A DNA stretch of 35,066 nt from Novosphingobium organovorum (GTDB lineage Bacteria > Pseudomonadota > Alphaproteobacteria > Sphingomonadales > Sphingomonadaceae): the NCBI RefSeq assembly GCF_022832435.1, contig NZ_JALHLF010000001.1, positions 138,796 to 173,861 of the forward strand. The letters are read 5' to 3'. The notes beneath the pieces were generated by a model. That model saw only the letters and a program-made list of their open reading frames with translations, was not told where the DNA came from and made no database searches. This document shows positions 17,351-25,182 of this stretch, one piece after another (position 1 is the first letter of the stretch; each line of letters begins with the position of its first letter). The position numbers and the translations under genes were made by a program.

Positions 17351-17810
17351 ATGGGCGACAAGTGCGAAATGGGACGTCATTGCGCCGGCACTGATCTGTC
17401 ACCCGCCCTGTCGCACGAATGGAACCAGAACTGTTCGCGGCAAGCCCGTGCCCTCGTCTTTGAAACCGGCATGATCAGCCAGGACATCGACGCCTTCCTG
17501 ACATTTTCGACCCGCGGCCCCCGGCTGATCATCATCCGCTGCCCCAGCTTCACCACGTTTGGTGCAAGCGGCGCGGTCGCGCGCGGCACCGTCACCCCCA
17601 AACCCGTGACCATCAAGGAAAAGTCCGACGCGCTGACCCGGCGCCTGACGACACCGGAAGGACGCGAACACGTCTCCGACTACGACCTGCCATGCCTCTA
17701 CACCTACGGCGGCGTTCATCGCCGGTGACGGCGCGGTGCTCGACACGCCCGAGGAGCTGCGCGGCTACCACCACAGCCTTGGCCTGCCCTGGCCAGAGGC
17801 CTATTCCTAG
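17351..17810 (+). pseudogene. Frameshifted gene remnant of unknown family
   Basis: The frame 17351-17728 encodes 125 residues beginning MGDKCEMGRHCAG and ending at a TGA. Moving forward by one base near 17714 continues a natural-looking sequence, FIAGDGAVLDTPEELRGYHH then SLGLPWPEAYS, to a TAG at 17808. Beyond that stop the same frame still reads plausibly (LERAGRCIQCNRNRATFALT), hinting at a second lesion. Inside the first part, RLIIIRCP, KPVTIKEKSD and VSDYDL occur in an order loosely like anthrax edema factor/ExoY-type cyclase domains. That similarity is weak and I do not assign it. There is no clear ribosome-binding site, and upstream DNA is unusually AT-rich. A sequencing error instead of decay is possible. 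Confidence 0.5.
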
Positions 17811-18039
17811 GACTCTGAGACCATCGCACGGCTCGAACGCGCCGGGCGTTGCATCCAATGCAACCGGAACAGGGCGACGTTCGCCTTGACCTTCCCGTGC
17901 CGGGGGCCGAAAGGTCGGCGTGTCTCAGGGCCTTGCGCCCTTTCGTCGAAGCCGGCGCACGCTTCGGCCAGCGGTCCGTAGCCCTCGCCTTGCCGCCCGC
18001 GCGCCGAAGGCCCGGCCCTCACCCACATGGGAAACGCAC
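17811..18039. other. Non-coding stretch with a short perfect hairpin
   Basis: No supported gene. GTTGCAT (17848-17854) and ATGCAAC (17858-17864) form a perfect 7-bp stem with a 3-base loop. Part of this stretch may be the decayed 3' end of the preceding remnant. No clear promoter for the following thioesterase gene was found. Confidence 0.4.
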
Positions 18040-18837
18040 ATGACCCTGACCGCCCCCCTTGATCGCCCTTCGACCGATTCCTCGGTCCAACTCATCGACA
18101 TGATCTTTCCGGGCGACACCAATCACCACGGCACGCTGTTCGGCGGGGTGGCGCTTGCGCACATGGACAAGATCGCCTTCCTTGCCGCAACCCGCCACGG
18201 CCGCGCGCCGTTCGTCACCGCCTGCTCGCAACGCATCGACTTCGAAGCGCCGGGTTATACGGGTGACATGGTCGAGGTCAGCGGCGCGATCACCCGCGTT
18301 GGCACCAGTTCGCTCGACGTCGAAGTGACCGTGACCGCCGAAGCCCCGGTGAGCGGCGAGCGGCGCCGCCTGACCCGCGGCCTGTTCACCATGGTCGCGC
18401 GCAAGGGCCCGGAAACACGCCTGCCGCTGCCCCCGCTCGAACCCGCGTCACCCGCCGATGACGCGGATCGGCCGCTGCGCATGGTCGAGATCGTCTTTCC
18501 CACCTCCACCAACCACCACGGCACGCTGTTCGGTGGTGACGCGATGAAGCTGATGAGCAAGGCCGCTTTCATCGCCGCGACCCGCCACGCGCGCGAAATC
18601 GTGGTCATGGCCTCCTCCAGCCGGGTCGATTTCGCTTCGCCGATCAAGGCTGGGGCGATGGTCGAACTGCTTCCGCGCGTGCGGATGACTGGGCGCAGTT
18701 CGCTGCTCGTCGAAGTCGAGATGTGGTCCGAGGAACTGCTCACCGGCGCCCGCAACCACGCGGCCACCGCGCGCTACACGATGGTTGCGGTCGATGCCGA
18801 GGGCAAACCCAAGCCCTTCGCCAAGGCCGCCCTTTGA
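18040..18837 (+). CDS. Acyl-CoA thioesterase with two tandem hotdog domains
   Basis: 265 residues. Hydrolyses acyl-CoA to free acid and CoA, in the YciA/BACH branch. Two homologous hotdog repeats (about 18-122 and 148-250) are offset by 130 residues. Both keep NHHGTLFGG (residues 28-36 and 158-166). The first has Asp43 in AHMDKIAF at the position of the catalytic Asp of YciA-type enzymes; the second has Ser173 (KLMSKAAF). One functional site per double hotdog is therefore likely, as known for mammalian ACOT7. No signal peptide. ATG at 18040 has only a weak GGGA upstream. It is convergent with the diguanylate cyclase, 24 bases apart. Confidence 0.9.
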   Translation: MTLTAPLDRPSTDSSVQLIDMIFPGDTNHHGTLFGGVALAHMDKIAFLAATRHGRAPFVTACSQRIDFEAPGYTGDMVEVSGAITRVGTSSLDVEVTVTAEAPVSGERRRLTRGLFTMVARKGPETRLPLPPLEPASPADDADRPLRMVEIVFPTSTNHHGTLFGGDAMKLMSKAAFIAATRHAREIVVMASSSRVDFASPIKAGAMVELLPRVRMTGRSSLLVEVEMWSEELLTGARNHAATARYTMVAVDAEGKPKPFAKAAL

Positions 18838-18861
18838 ACGGCCCCAGACGCAGGCGACACC

Positions 18862-20016
18862 TCAGGCCGGAACCAGCCGATAGGGCGCGTTCTTGCGCTG
18901 ATGCTTGATCGCGTAAAGCCGTTCGTCAGCCTGGATCAGTAAGGGTTCGAGCCCCTGCGCCGCCTGCTGGCTGACGGCGGTGCCCACGCTGGTGGAGATG
19001 TTCAGCGTCAGCTCGCCGATCACGAACGGCGCGCGAATGGCCGCGGCGATACGCCGGGCCAGCACGTCGGCCTCGCCATGGTGACCCAGGCCGAACTGGA
19101 CGACCACGAATTCATCGCCTCCCAACCGGGCCGCGATGTCGCCGGTGCGCACCGATGCGCGCAGCCGCTCGGCCACTTCGACCAGCAGCGCATCGCCCAC
19201 GCCGTGCCCGTGGCGATCGTTGATCTGCTTGAACCCGTCGAGATCGAGATAATGCAAGGCACATAGCCGCTGCGGCGCGGCCTGTTCGGATTCGCGAAAA
19301 TACTCGGCAAGAGCAAGCCGGTTGGGCAAGGCGGTAAGCGTGTCGTGCCGCGCGAGCAGCGCTGCGCTGAGCCGCTGGCCGATCTCCAGACGCGAGGCAC
19401 GGTGGCGCACGATGACCGATTGCCCACCGGCAAAAAGGAAGCCCGAAGCGATCAGCGCCATCGCAAAATGCGCCGCATCGTGGGTGAAGAAAGCCACCAG
19501 GATTGGCGGCAGCACGGCCAGAACCATGCTTGCGATCGCAAGCCAGGGCCGCAGCGCGCAGTTCACCGCAACCCCAGCGCAATAGCCGAAAACCAGACAG
19601 ATCGCGAGCATATGCACTTGGGCCGAATGGCGCAGGAAGACGAGCGTTGCGAACGCCCCGAGCAGCGCGGCAAAGGCCACGTAGGGCACCGCGAAAGCGC
19701 GCTCCAGCCGCGCAGCGTCGCGGCGTTCGAGAGCGGCGGTCTGGGCATGATCACGCATCAACAAGGTCAGCGTTAAGCGCAGCGCCCCCGACAGCCAGCC
19801 CAGCACGCCCAGAACTTCGAGCCCGCGCGAGGGATGATCCAGCCAGGCCACCGCGACCGAAATCGTGAACGCCCCGAGCGTGATCGAGGCCGGCATCGCG
19901 TTGACGAACAGGCTGCGCACCTGTTCGACTTCGATCTTTTCCCTCAACCCCTCGGCGCTCGTGCGCTGCATCGCCCGCGACCCCACACGATTTCCCTGTG
20001 CGATCCGGTCTATCAT
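18862..20016 (-). CDS. Membrane-bound diguanylate cyclase (GGDEF)
   Basis: 384 residues. Makes cyclic di-GMP from two GTP. The N-terminal half holds about five to six hydrophobic segments between residues 38 and 205, a MASE-like membrane sensor of unrecognised type. A canonical GGDEF domain follows from about residue 222: HDTLTALPNR, LDLDGFKQINDRHGHGVGD, and RLGGDEF with GGDEF at 299-303. Five residues before it, Arg290-x-x-Asp293 forms an inhibitory I-site, so product feedback is expected. No EAL domain. The start is uncertain: ATG at 20016 or in-frame ATG at 19971; neither has a strong ribosome-binding site. Confidence 0.93.
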   Translation of the reverse strand: MIDRIAQGNRVGSRAMQRTSAEGLREKIEVEQVRSLFVNAMPASITLGAFTISVAVAWLDHPSRGLEVLGVLGWLSGALRLTLTLLMRDHAQTAALERRDAARLERAFAVPYVAFAALLGAFATLVFLRHSAQVHMLAICLVFGYCAGVAVNCALRPWLAIASMVLAVLPPILVAFFTHDAAHFAMALIASGFLFAGGQSVIVRHRASRLEIGQRLSAALLARHDTLTALPNRLALAEYFRESEQAAPQRLCALHYLDLDGFKQINDRHGHGVGDALLVEVAERLRASVRTGDIAARLGGDEFVVVQFGLGHHGEADVLARRIAAAIRAPFVIGELTLNISTSVGTAVSQQAAQGLEPLLIQADERLYAIKHQRKNAPYRLVPA

Positions 20017-20080
20017 AAAGAGGGTAAAGATACCCCTGCCAGCCCCCTAAGCAAGCGCACGGGGCCCGGCAGCGGAGAAC

Positions 20081-20120
20081 GGCAGGCCCCTCATCCTTTA
20101 CGCAGGAGGGGGCCTGTGCC
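20081..20120. terminator. G+C-rich hairpin downstream of cobS
   Basis: GGCAGGCCCC (20081-20090) pairs with GGGGCCTGTGCC (20109-20120), one bulge, around an 18-base loop. It lies between the end of cobS and the start of the diguanylate cyclase gene on the same strand. No T run, so termination is only probable. Confidence 0.45.
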
Positions 20121-20157
20121 GCGAATTCGCACGATAGCGAAGGTTCAGAAAGGCCGC

Positions 20158-21150
20158 TCAGGCCTTGCCGACGACGCTTTCGGGAAGGTCTGCGCCGAAC
20201 ACGCGCTGGTAGTATTCGGCCACCAGCATCCGTTCGGTCTCGTCGCACTTGTTGAGGAACGAGAGACGGAACGCAAAGCCCACGTCGTTGAAGATCGCGG
20301 TGTTCTGCGCCCAGGTAATCACCGTGCGCGGGCTCATCACGGTCGAGATATCACCGTTCATGAAACCCTGACGCGAAAAATCGGCAACCTTGACCATCTG
20401 CGCAATCGTCTCGGGCGCGACCTGGGGGACCTTCTTGGTCACGATCGCAACTTCGGTCTCGGACGGCAGGTAGTTGAGCCCGACGACGAGGTTCCAGCGG
20501 TCCATCTGGCCCTGGTTGATCTGCTGCGTGCCATGGTAAAGGCCCGAGGTATCGCCCAGACCCACCGTGTTCGCCGTGGCGAAGAGGCGGAAATTGCGAT
20601 CGGGACGGATCACGCGGTTCTGGTCGAGCAGGGTCAGCTTGCCCTCGGTCTCCAGAATGCGCTGGATCACGAACATCACGTCGGGGCGGCCCGCGTCGTA
20701 TTCATCAAACACCAGCGCAACCGGGTGCTGGAGCGCCCAGGGCAGCAGGCCTTCGCGAAATTCGGTAACCTGCATCCCGTTGCGCAGCACGATCGCATCG
20801 CGCCCGATAAGGTCGATACGGCTGATGTGCGCATCAAGGTTGATGCGGATGCATGGCCACTTGAGACGCGCGGCCACCTGCTCGATGTGAGTCGACTTGC
20901 CGGTGCCGTGGTAGCCCTGCACCATCACGCGGCGGTTGTAGGCAAAGCCAGCCAAGATCGCGAGCGTGGTGTCCGGGTCGAACACGTAAGTCGGATCGAG
21001 ATCGGGCACGCGTTCGTCCGCCTGGGAGAACGCGGGCACTTTCATGTCGATATCGATTCCAAAGGTCTCACGCACATCGAGTTCGATGTCGGGAGCGGAA
21101 AGGATCGTGGCATCACGGTTTTCGGTCTGGGTCATCGCAGTCTCAGTCAT
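20158..21150 (-). CDS. cobS: CobS-type AAA+ ATPase (aerobic cobaltochelatase subunit or relative)
   Basis: 330 residues, MoxR/CobS branch of AAA+ ATPases. Walker A GYHGTGKS (79-86), Walker B ALVFDEYD (145-152), and [20 protein letters not shown] as sensor 1. CobS normally works with CobT and CobN to insert cobalt into hydrogenobyrinate diamide. GGGGAGG lies just before the ATG at 21150. No cobT or cobN is seen: downstream on this strand lies a diguanylate cyclase gene. The J-domain and BolA genes that often accompany cobS are about 3.4 kb upstream. Identity is firm; a cobalamin role is not proven by this context. Confidence 0.93.
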   Translation of the reverse strand: MTETAMTQTENRDATILSAPDIELDVRETFGIDIDMKVPAFSQADERVPDLDPTYVFDPDTTLAILAGFAYNRRVMVQGYHGTGKSTHIEQVAARLKWPCIRINLDAHISRIDLIGRDAIVLRNGMQVTEFREGLLPWALQHPVALVFDEYDAGRPDVMFVIQRILETEGKLTLLDQNRVIRPDRNFRLFATANTVGLGDTSGLYHGTQQINQGQMDRWNLVVGLNYLPSETEVAIVTKKVPQVAPETIAQMVKVADFSRQGFMNGDISTVMSPRTVITWAQNTAIFNDVGFAFRLSFLNKCDETERMLVAEYYQRVFGADLPESVVGKA

Positions 21151-21397
21151 CGCCCTCCCCGCCTAAAGGACGACGCACCGCACCGCAACACGCTTTGCAC
21201 GATTGTGGCCTTGCGAACGACAAGCCAAGGCGATTGCAGGTCTGACACGCCGCCACTTGGCCGACGCCGCCGCAAGAAAATGCGCCACAAAAGACATTAT
21301 TTTACGCAAGCCATACCTCGGGGCTGCCCGCCTTGCCTGCAGAGTGCCTGCGGACGGCCTCTTCGGCATTTCGGGCCGGGGCCGGGGCCCCTCGCCC

Positions 21398-22237
21398 TCA
21401 CCCGTCGCCGCGATCGTCCCGACCGTCGCTTTCCGGCATGGCGAAGAGCTGCGTGAAACGCCGGAGAAGATCACCGTCCCCCGCAATCGACAGGGCCGCA
21501 CTCTCCCCGCCTTCGAGGAAAAGCGAAACGAAATCGGACGCGCTGCGTGCGCGGAAACGAAGGTCCGGCGATTCGAGCGCTTCGCCGCCCGGATGGACGC
21601 TGAACGCGCCATCGACCACCCGGGCGGCAAAGCGCTGCTCGGCGATATCGAACGCAACCCATAGCGAAAGACCCTCCGCCCGCCCCGGCTGGAACAGGCT
21701 GCGCAACAGGAGCATGAACGACACCGGCGTGAACGGCAGCCTGCGGTCATGTTGAGGGGCGGCCAGCGACCAGCGCACCATCGCCTGAAGCACCGGCTCG
21801 AGGTCCTGGCCCCACGCGGTCAAGCCATAGACCTGCGCGCAGACAGGCGGCGGCAGAAACGCGCGCCGCACGATACCACTCGCCTCCAGCCCTTCCAGCC
21901 GTTCGCTCAGGACCTTGGCCGAGAGCGCGGGCAGAGCCGCGCGCACTTCGCTGAAGCGCCGCGCGCCCAGCATCAGTTCGCGCACGATCAGCAACGACCA
22001 GCGCTCCCCCACGACCTCCATCGCGAAAGCGCTGCCGCAGGCATCGTTGTACCAGCGCCCGTGGCGCAGCGGCGTGGTGGCAAGCGCCGTCTCGCGCGCG
22101 GGCTCAGCCGCCGGGTCGGTTGGGTCAAGGTGCACGCTTTTCGCCCTGCCCCCGACGCGCGCGCCCCGCGACACACCAGACGGCGCCTGGCGCTCCGGCG
22201 GAGAAGAAACGGTTCGGGCATAGCGGCGCGCTGGCAT
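21398..22237 (-). CDS. HxlR-type winged-helix regulator with C-terminal SCP2-like domain
   Basis: 279 residues if translation starts at the ATG at 22237. The HxlR-type DNA-binding domain begins with RWYNDACGSAFAMEVVGERW, followed by SLLIVRELMLGARRFSEVRA, LSERLEGLEASGIVRR and VYGLTAWG. The C-terminal part (about the last 110 residues) looks like an SCP2-like hydrophobic-ligand domain, a common pairing in sphingomonads. Because the conserved region starts about 55 residues in, a later GTG at 22135 (245 residues) may be the true start. It is divergent from a GST-led gene group and may regulate it; that is inferred from position. About 247 bases without a gene separate its stop from cobS. Confidence 0.82.
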   Translation of the reverse strand: MPARRYARTVSSPPERQAPSGVSRGARVGGRAKSVHLDPTDPAAEPARETALATTPLRHGRWYNDACGSAFAMEVVGERWSLLIVRELMLGARRFSEVRAALPALSAKVLSERLEGLEASGIVRRAFLPPPVCAQVYGLTAWGQDLEPVLQAMVRWSLAAPQHDRRLPFTPVSFMLLLRSLFQPGRAEGLSLWVAFDIAEQRFAARVVDGAFSVHPGGEALESPDLRFRARSASDFVSLFLEGGESAALSIAGDGDLLRRFTQLFAMPESDGRDDRGDG

Positions 22238-22357
22238 GGTTGCCTTTGGTAACCCAGGACAGGCTGCGCGAACATCAGGGGAATGACCCGCTTCGGAGGT
22301 ACTTTCGCCAAGCCACAGCGCGCCTTCGCGCCCCCTGTTCGACGCGCCGCAGATCGG

Positions 22358-22386
22358 TTGACGCCGCCTTTGTGTTCCTTCTACGT
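22358..22386 (+). promoter_or_regulatory. Candidate promoter of the GST gene group
   Basis: TTGACG (22358-22363), a 17-base spacer, then CTACGT (22381-22386), about 52 bases before the GST start. A small dyad, CACCC (22400-22404) and GGGTG (22414-22418), follows in the leader. The -10 element is weak. Confidence 0.4.
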
Positions 22387-22438
22387 TCCCCTCTCGACTC
22401 ACCCCTTTTCAACGGGTGGGCGAAAGAGAGGTGAACCG

Positions 22439-23071
22439 GTGGCCGACTATACGTTCTACACCAACCCGATGTCGCGCGGACAGATCGCGCGCTGGGCGCT
22501 CCACGAGGTCGAGGCCGACTACGATCAGTCGCTCGTCGACTGGGCGGCCAAATCACCCGATTTGCTCACCGCCAACGCCATGGGCAAAGTGCCCACTCTC
22601 GTCCACCACGCCGAGAGCGGGGACCGCGTGGTGACCGAAGCGGCTGCAGTGTGCCTCTATCTTGCCGAGATGCACCCCGAAGCCGAGCTGCTCCCGTCCG
22701 ATCTCGAAATAGCCGACTATTACCGCTGGACCTTCTTCTGCGCCGGGCCGGTCGACCAGGCGCTGACCGCCAAGGCGCTGGGGTTCGAACCCAACGGCCC
22801 GCGCCAGGAAGCCATGGCCAGTTTCGGCTCGTTCGAACGGCTTATCGCAACGCTCGACGGGTGCCTTGCCGAGCGGTGCTGGATCTGTGGCGATCGCTTC
22901 ACCATGGCCGATGTCTATGTCGGCAGCTCGATCGACTGGGGGCTCAACTTCGGCCTGCTTCCCCCCAACGAATCCTTCGTCGCCTATGCCGAACGCTGCC
23001 AGGCCCGCCGCGCCTACAAGGAAGCCAAGGCGATCGACGGCGCGCTCATCGCCGAACAGGGCAAGAGCTGA
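22439..23071 (+). CDS. Glutathione S-transferase family protein
   Basis: 210 residues from a GTG seven bases after GAGAGG. N-terminal thioredoxin-like domain (about 2-80): TFYTNPMSRGQIARWAL supplies a Ser where the catalytic Ser/Cys sits, KVPTLVHH contains the cis-Pro, and VTEAAAVCLYLAEMHP the glutathione gamma-Glu-binding Glu/Ala-Ala segment. The all-helical C-terminal domain contains RFTMADVYVGSSIDW, with the N-capping box and hydrophobic staple of GSTs. Substrate unknown. It is the first of four same-strand genes and is divergent from the HxlR-type regulator. Confidence 0.9.
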   Translation: MADYTFYTNPMSRGQIARWALHEVEADYDQSLVDWAAKSPDLLTANAMGKVPTLVHHAESGDRVVTEAAAVCLYLAEMHPEAELLPSDLEIADYYRWTFFCAGPVDQALTAKALGFEPNGPRQEAMASFGSFERLIATLDGCLAERCWICGDRFTMADVYVGSSIDWGLNFGLLPPNESFVAYAERCQARRAYKEAKAIDGALIAEQGKS

Positions 23072-23118
23072 AGGGCCTGCCCACCCAAAGTCAGTGCGCA
23101 CGAGGAGAAAGAGTACGC

Positions 23119-23610
23119 ATGACCGGCCCCGCTAACGAGAATACGCCGCCGCACCACACGCACCACCACGAACTGCGCGTGACCCGCTTCATCGCAGCCC
23201 CGCCCGAAACCGTCTGGCAGGCCATGGCCTACCGTCAGGAAGAATGGTGGTGCCCGGCCCCTTGGTCGGTGCGGATCGACGAGCAGGACGCCCGCGCGGG
23301 CGGCATCACGCGCATGACAATGCTCGGCCCGCAGGGCGAGGAAGTGCCGCAGGATGGCCTGTTCCTCGCCTGGGACGAAGGCCGCCGCTTTGCGACGACC
23401 GACGCGGTAACGGGGGACCTGCGCCCCTCCGGCCCGTTCATGATCGGCATCTGGGAGATCGCGCCCGAGGGCGAGGGCACGCGCTACACCGCCACCGCGC
23501 GCCACTGGCGCGAGGAGGATTGCCGCGCCCACGCCGACATGGGCTTCGAACAGGGCTGGATGCTCGCCGCCGACCAGCTCGCCGCGCTGTGCGAGCCCCC
23601 CGCCCGATGA
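23119..23610 (+). CDS. SRPBCC / AHSA1-like domain protein
   Basis: 163 residues. A START-like helix-grip fold: ELRVTRFIAAPPETVWQAM at the start and a long C-terminal helix ADMGFEQGWMLAADQLAAL, both typical of AHSA1/SRPBCC proteins, which hold hydrophobic ligands or act as cyclases. The N-terminal HHTHHHE run is His-rich. GAGGAG lies about 11 bases before the ATG. Its stop overlaps the start of the next gene (ATGA). Ligand unknown; the neighbours GST and GFA suggest thiol or small-molecule detoxification, which is inference. Confidence 0.88.
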   Translation: MTGPANENTPPHHTHHHELRVTRFIAAPPETVWQAMAYRQEEWWCPAPWSVRIDEQDARAGGITRMTMLGPQGEEVPQDGLFLAWDEGRRFATTDAVTGDLRPSGPFMIGIWEIAPEGEGTRYTATARHWREEDCRAHADMGFEQGWMLAADQLAALCEPPAR

Positions 23611-24089
23611 TCGCGGGCACCCAGGGCGGCTGCGACTGCGGCCGGGTGCGCTACCGGCTCGAAGCCGAGCCGATCGTCATCAAGTGCTGCCACTGCCACG
23701 CCTGCCAGCGCCAGACCGGTAGCGCCTTCGCGCTTAACCTCGTGATCGAAACCGCGCACGTAACGCTGCTGGGAGAACCGCCCGAGGCGATCGAACTCGA
23801 AACCGACAGCGGCTTCGGACAGGCCAACCACCGCTGCCCGCAGTGCCGCGTCTCGGTCTGGTCGGTGTTTCACCAGGCCGGCGACAAGGCCCGCTTCGTG
23901 CGTGCAGGCACGCTCGACCAGACCCGCAGCATCACGCCCACCCTCCATATCTTCACCAAGGCGAAACAGGCCTGGGTCACGATCCCCGATGAGGCCGAGC
24001 AGTTCGAAGGCTTCTACCGCGGCCGCGACGTTGTGCGCGTGTTCGGCGAGGAGAACGCGAACCGCTGGCGGGCGGTGCTCGAACGGTGA
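23607..24089 (+). CDS. GFA-family (glutathione-dependent formaldehyde-activating-like) zinc protein
   Basis: 160 residues. The zinc-binding Cys pattern of the GFA/Mss4-like fold is complete: GGCDCGRVRY near the N-terminus, CCHCHACQRQTGSAF (31-45 region), and HRCPQCRVSVWS. Founding members were proposed to help formaldehyde react with glutathione, though the catalytic role is disputed. Start overlaps the SRPBCC stop, and its own stop overlaps the next GTG, so translation of this run is tightly coupled. Confidence 0.9.
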   Translation: MIAGTQGGCDCGRVRYRLEAEPIVIKCCHCHACQRQTGSAFALNLVIETAHVTLLGEPPEAIELETDSGFGQANHRCPQCRVSVWSVFHQAGDKARFVRAGTLDQTRSITPTLHIFTKAKQAWVTIPDEAEQFEGFYRGRDVVRVFGEENANRWRAVLER

Positions 24090-24568
24090 GCGGATATTGG
24101 CTGAGACCTGTTCCCGCCCTCGCGCTTGCGTTGTGTTCAGCGCCGTCCTTGGCTGCGGCCCGGCCTGCCATGGACACGCAAGCACCGCCCCCTGCAACCT
24201 ATGCGCGCGATGCCTGTGGAGGGACTTCACGGGCCTGGGTCCAGGGCTGGTTTGCGTTCGACACGATCCACCACGCGGTCCTAAACCGCCTGTCGATCGG
24301 GCCGAACCAACCGCAGTGGAACGGGTTTGCTGTAGAGAAGGACGGCGAAATCCGCGATTTTCTTGAGCGCTATGCCGATTTCCCGGTTCCGCCGCTGCTC
24401 GTCATCACCATAGCACCCCAGGCGCGCTGTGCAGACGTTGCCCGCTGGCGCGCGCTCGCCTCAAGCCTGCTCGATTGCCCGAAGATCTGCGTGGAAATGA
24501 GCGAAGCGCAATGGCGCAAGAGCATGCCGCCGCCCTCGCAAACTAGGCGAACGCCTTCGCCTTCCTGA
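24086..24568 (+). CDS. Small secreted protein of unknown function
   Basis: 160 residues from a GTG overlapping the GFA stop (GTGA). Residues 1-25 form a signal peptide with a probable LAA-A cleavage. The mature part has four Cys (in DACGG, ARCAD, LDCPK and KICVE), which may pair in the periplasm. The WNGFAVEKDGEIRDFLERYA segment followed by PPLLVITIAP is a weak reminder of the ExbD-like proteins of sphingomonads, but I do not claim the family. The last 26 bases overlap the convergent J-domain gene. Confidence 0.65.
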   Translation: MSGYWLRPVPALALALCSAPSLAAARPAMDTQAPPPATYARDACGGTSRAWVQGWFAFDTIHHAVLNRLSIGPNQPQWNGFAVEKDGEIRDFLERYADFPVPPLLVITIAPQARCADVARWRALASSLLDCPKICVEMSEAQWRKSMPPPSQTRRTPSPS

Positions 24569-25142
24569 GCAGCTGATAGGCCTCGACCACGCCTTGCAGC
24601 TTGTCCTGATGGCCGTGATCGCCGCCGTTGTGGTCGGGATGATACTGGCGAAGGAGGCGGGTGTAGCGCATGCGCAGGGTCTTGGCGTCGACGTCACGTT
24701 CGAGGCCGAGCACCTTGAGCGCGCCGCGTTCGGCGGCGGTGAAGCGCGCGTTGGCCTGAAACTCTTCCTGCATCGCGCCCTTGCGGCGCTTCACATGCGC
24801 ACGGGCCCGCGCGCCGATCGCCTCGAGCGGGTCTGAAAACTTGGCCCAGTGCGGCGCGCCATCGACGGTTTCCTCGGGCCGGAAGGCGCGCGCGGTACTC
24901 TCCCAACCGTGCAGTGGCGATTGCGCGCGAAAGATCTCCTCGGGCTCCATGCCCTCGAAATAGTCGTAGCCCGCGTTGAACTCGCGCACATGGTTCAGGC
25001 AGAACCAGCGATAGTCGCCCGGCCCGTCGAAACTGGGCGAGCGCGCGCCCGGCGCGCGGAACTCGCCCGCCTCCTCGCACCCCGGCCAGCTGCATTCGCG
25101 ACCGGTGGATTCGAAGCGTCCATGAAATCTATGCTGTCTCAC
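24543..25142 (-). CDS. J-domain (DnaJ-like) protein
   Basis: 199 residues from a GTG at 25142. The N-terminal half has a Cys-containing segment, CSWPGCEEAGEFRAPG, and WFCLNHVREFNAGYDYFEGM, resembling a small zinc site of two CxxxxC-like parts. The J domain is C-terminal (about 145-197): LKVLGLERDVDAKTLRMRYT, then LLRQYHPDHNGGDHG with the HPD motif needed to stimulate DnaK. This is the alphaproteobacterial type usually found beside bolA and cobS. An in-frame ATG at 25184 would add 14 residues and overlap the divergent bolA ATG by two bases, so the shorter start is preferred without strong ribosome-binding evidence. Confidence 0.88.
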   Translation of the reverse strand: MRQHRFHGRFESTGRECSWPGCEEAGEFRAPGARSPSFDGPGDYRWFCLNHVREFNAGYDYFEGMEPEEIFRAQSPLHGWESTARAFRPEETVDGAPHWAKFSDPLEAIGARARAHVKRRKGAMQEEFQANARFTAAERGALKVLGLERDVDAKTLRMRYTRLLRQYHPDHNGGDHGHQDKLQGVVEAYQLLRKAKAFA

Positions 25143-25182
25143 CCGCTTCAAGATGGGGCAAAGATCGCCTAAATGGAACCCC

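Noticed and set aside
17351..17810. Calling the remnant an adenylyl-cyclase toxin
   Set aside because: The resemblance is a few short segments in similar order; the long region expected between them is missing and no catalytic set can be aligned by eye.
17848..17864. GTTGCAT/ATGCAAC hairpin as an attachment site or RNA gene
   Set aside because: A single 7-bp stem with no duplicate copy, no integrase and no tRNA nearby.
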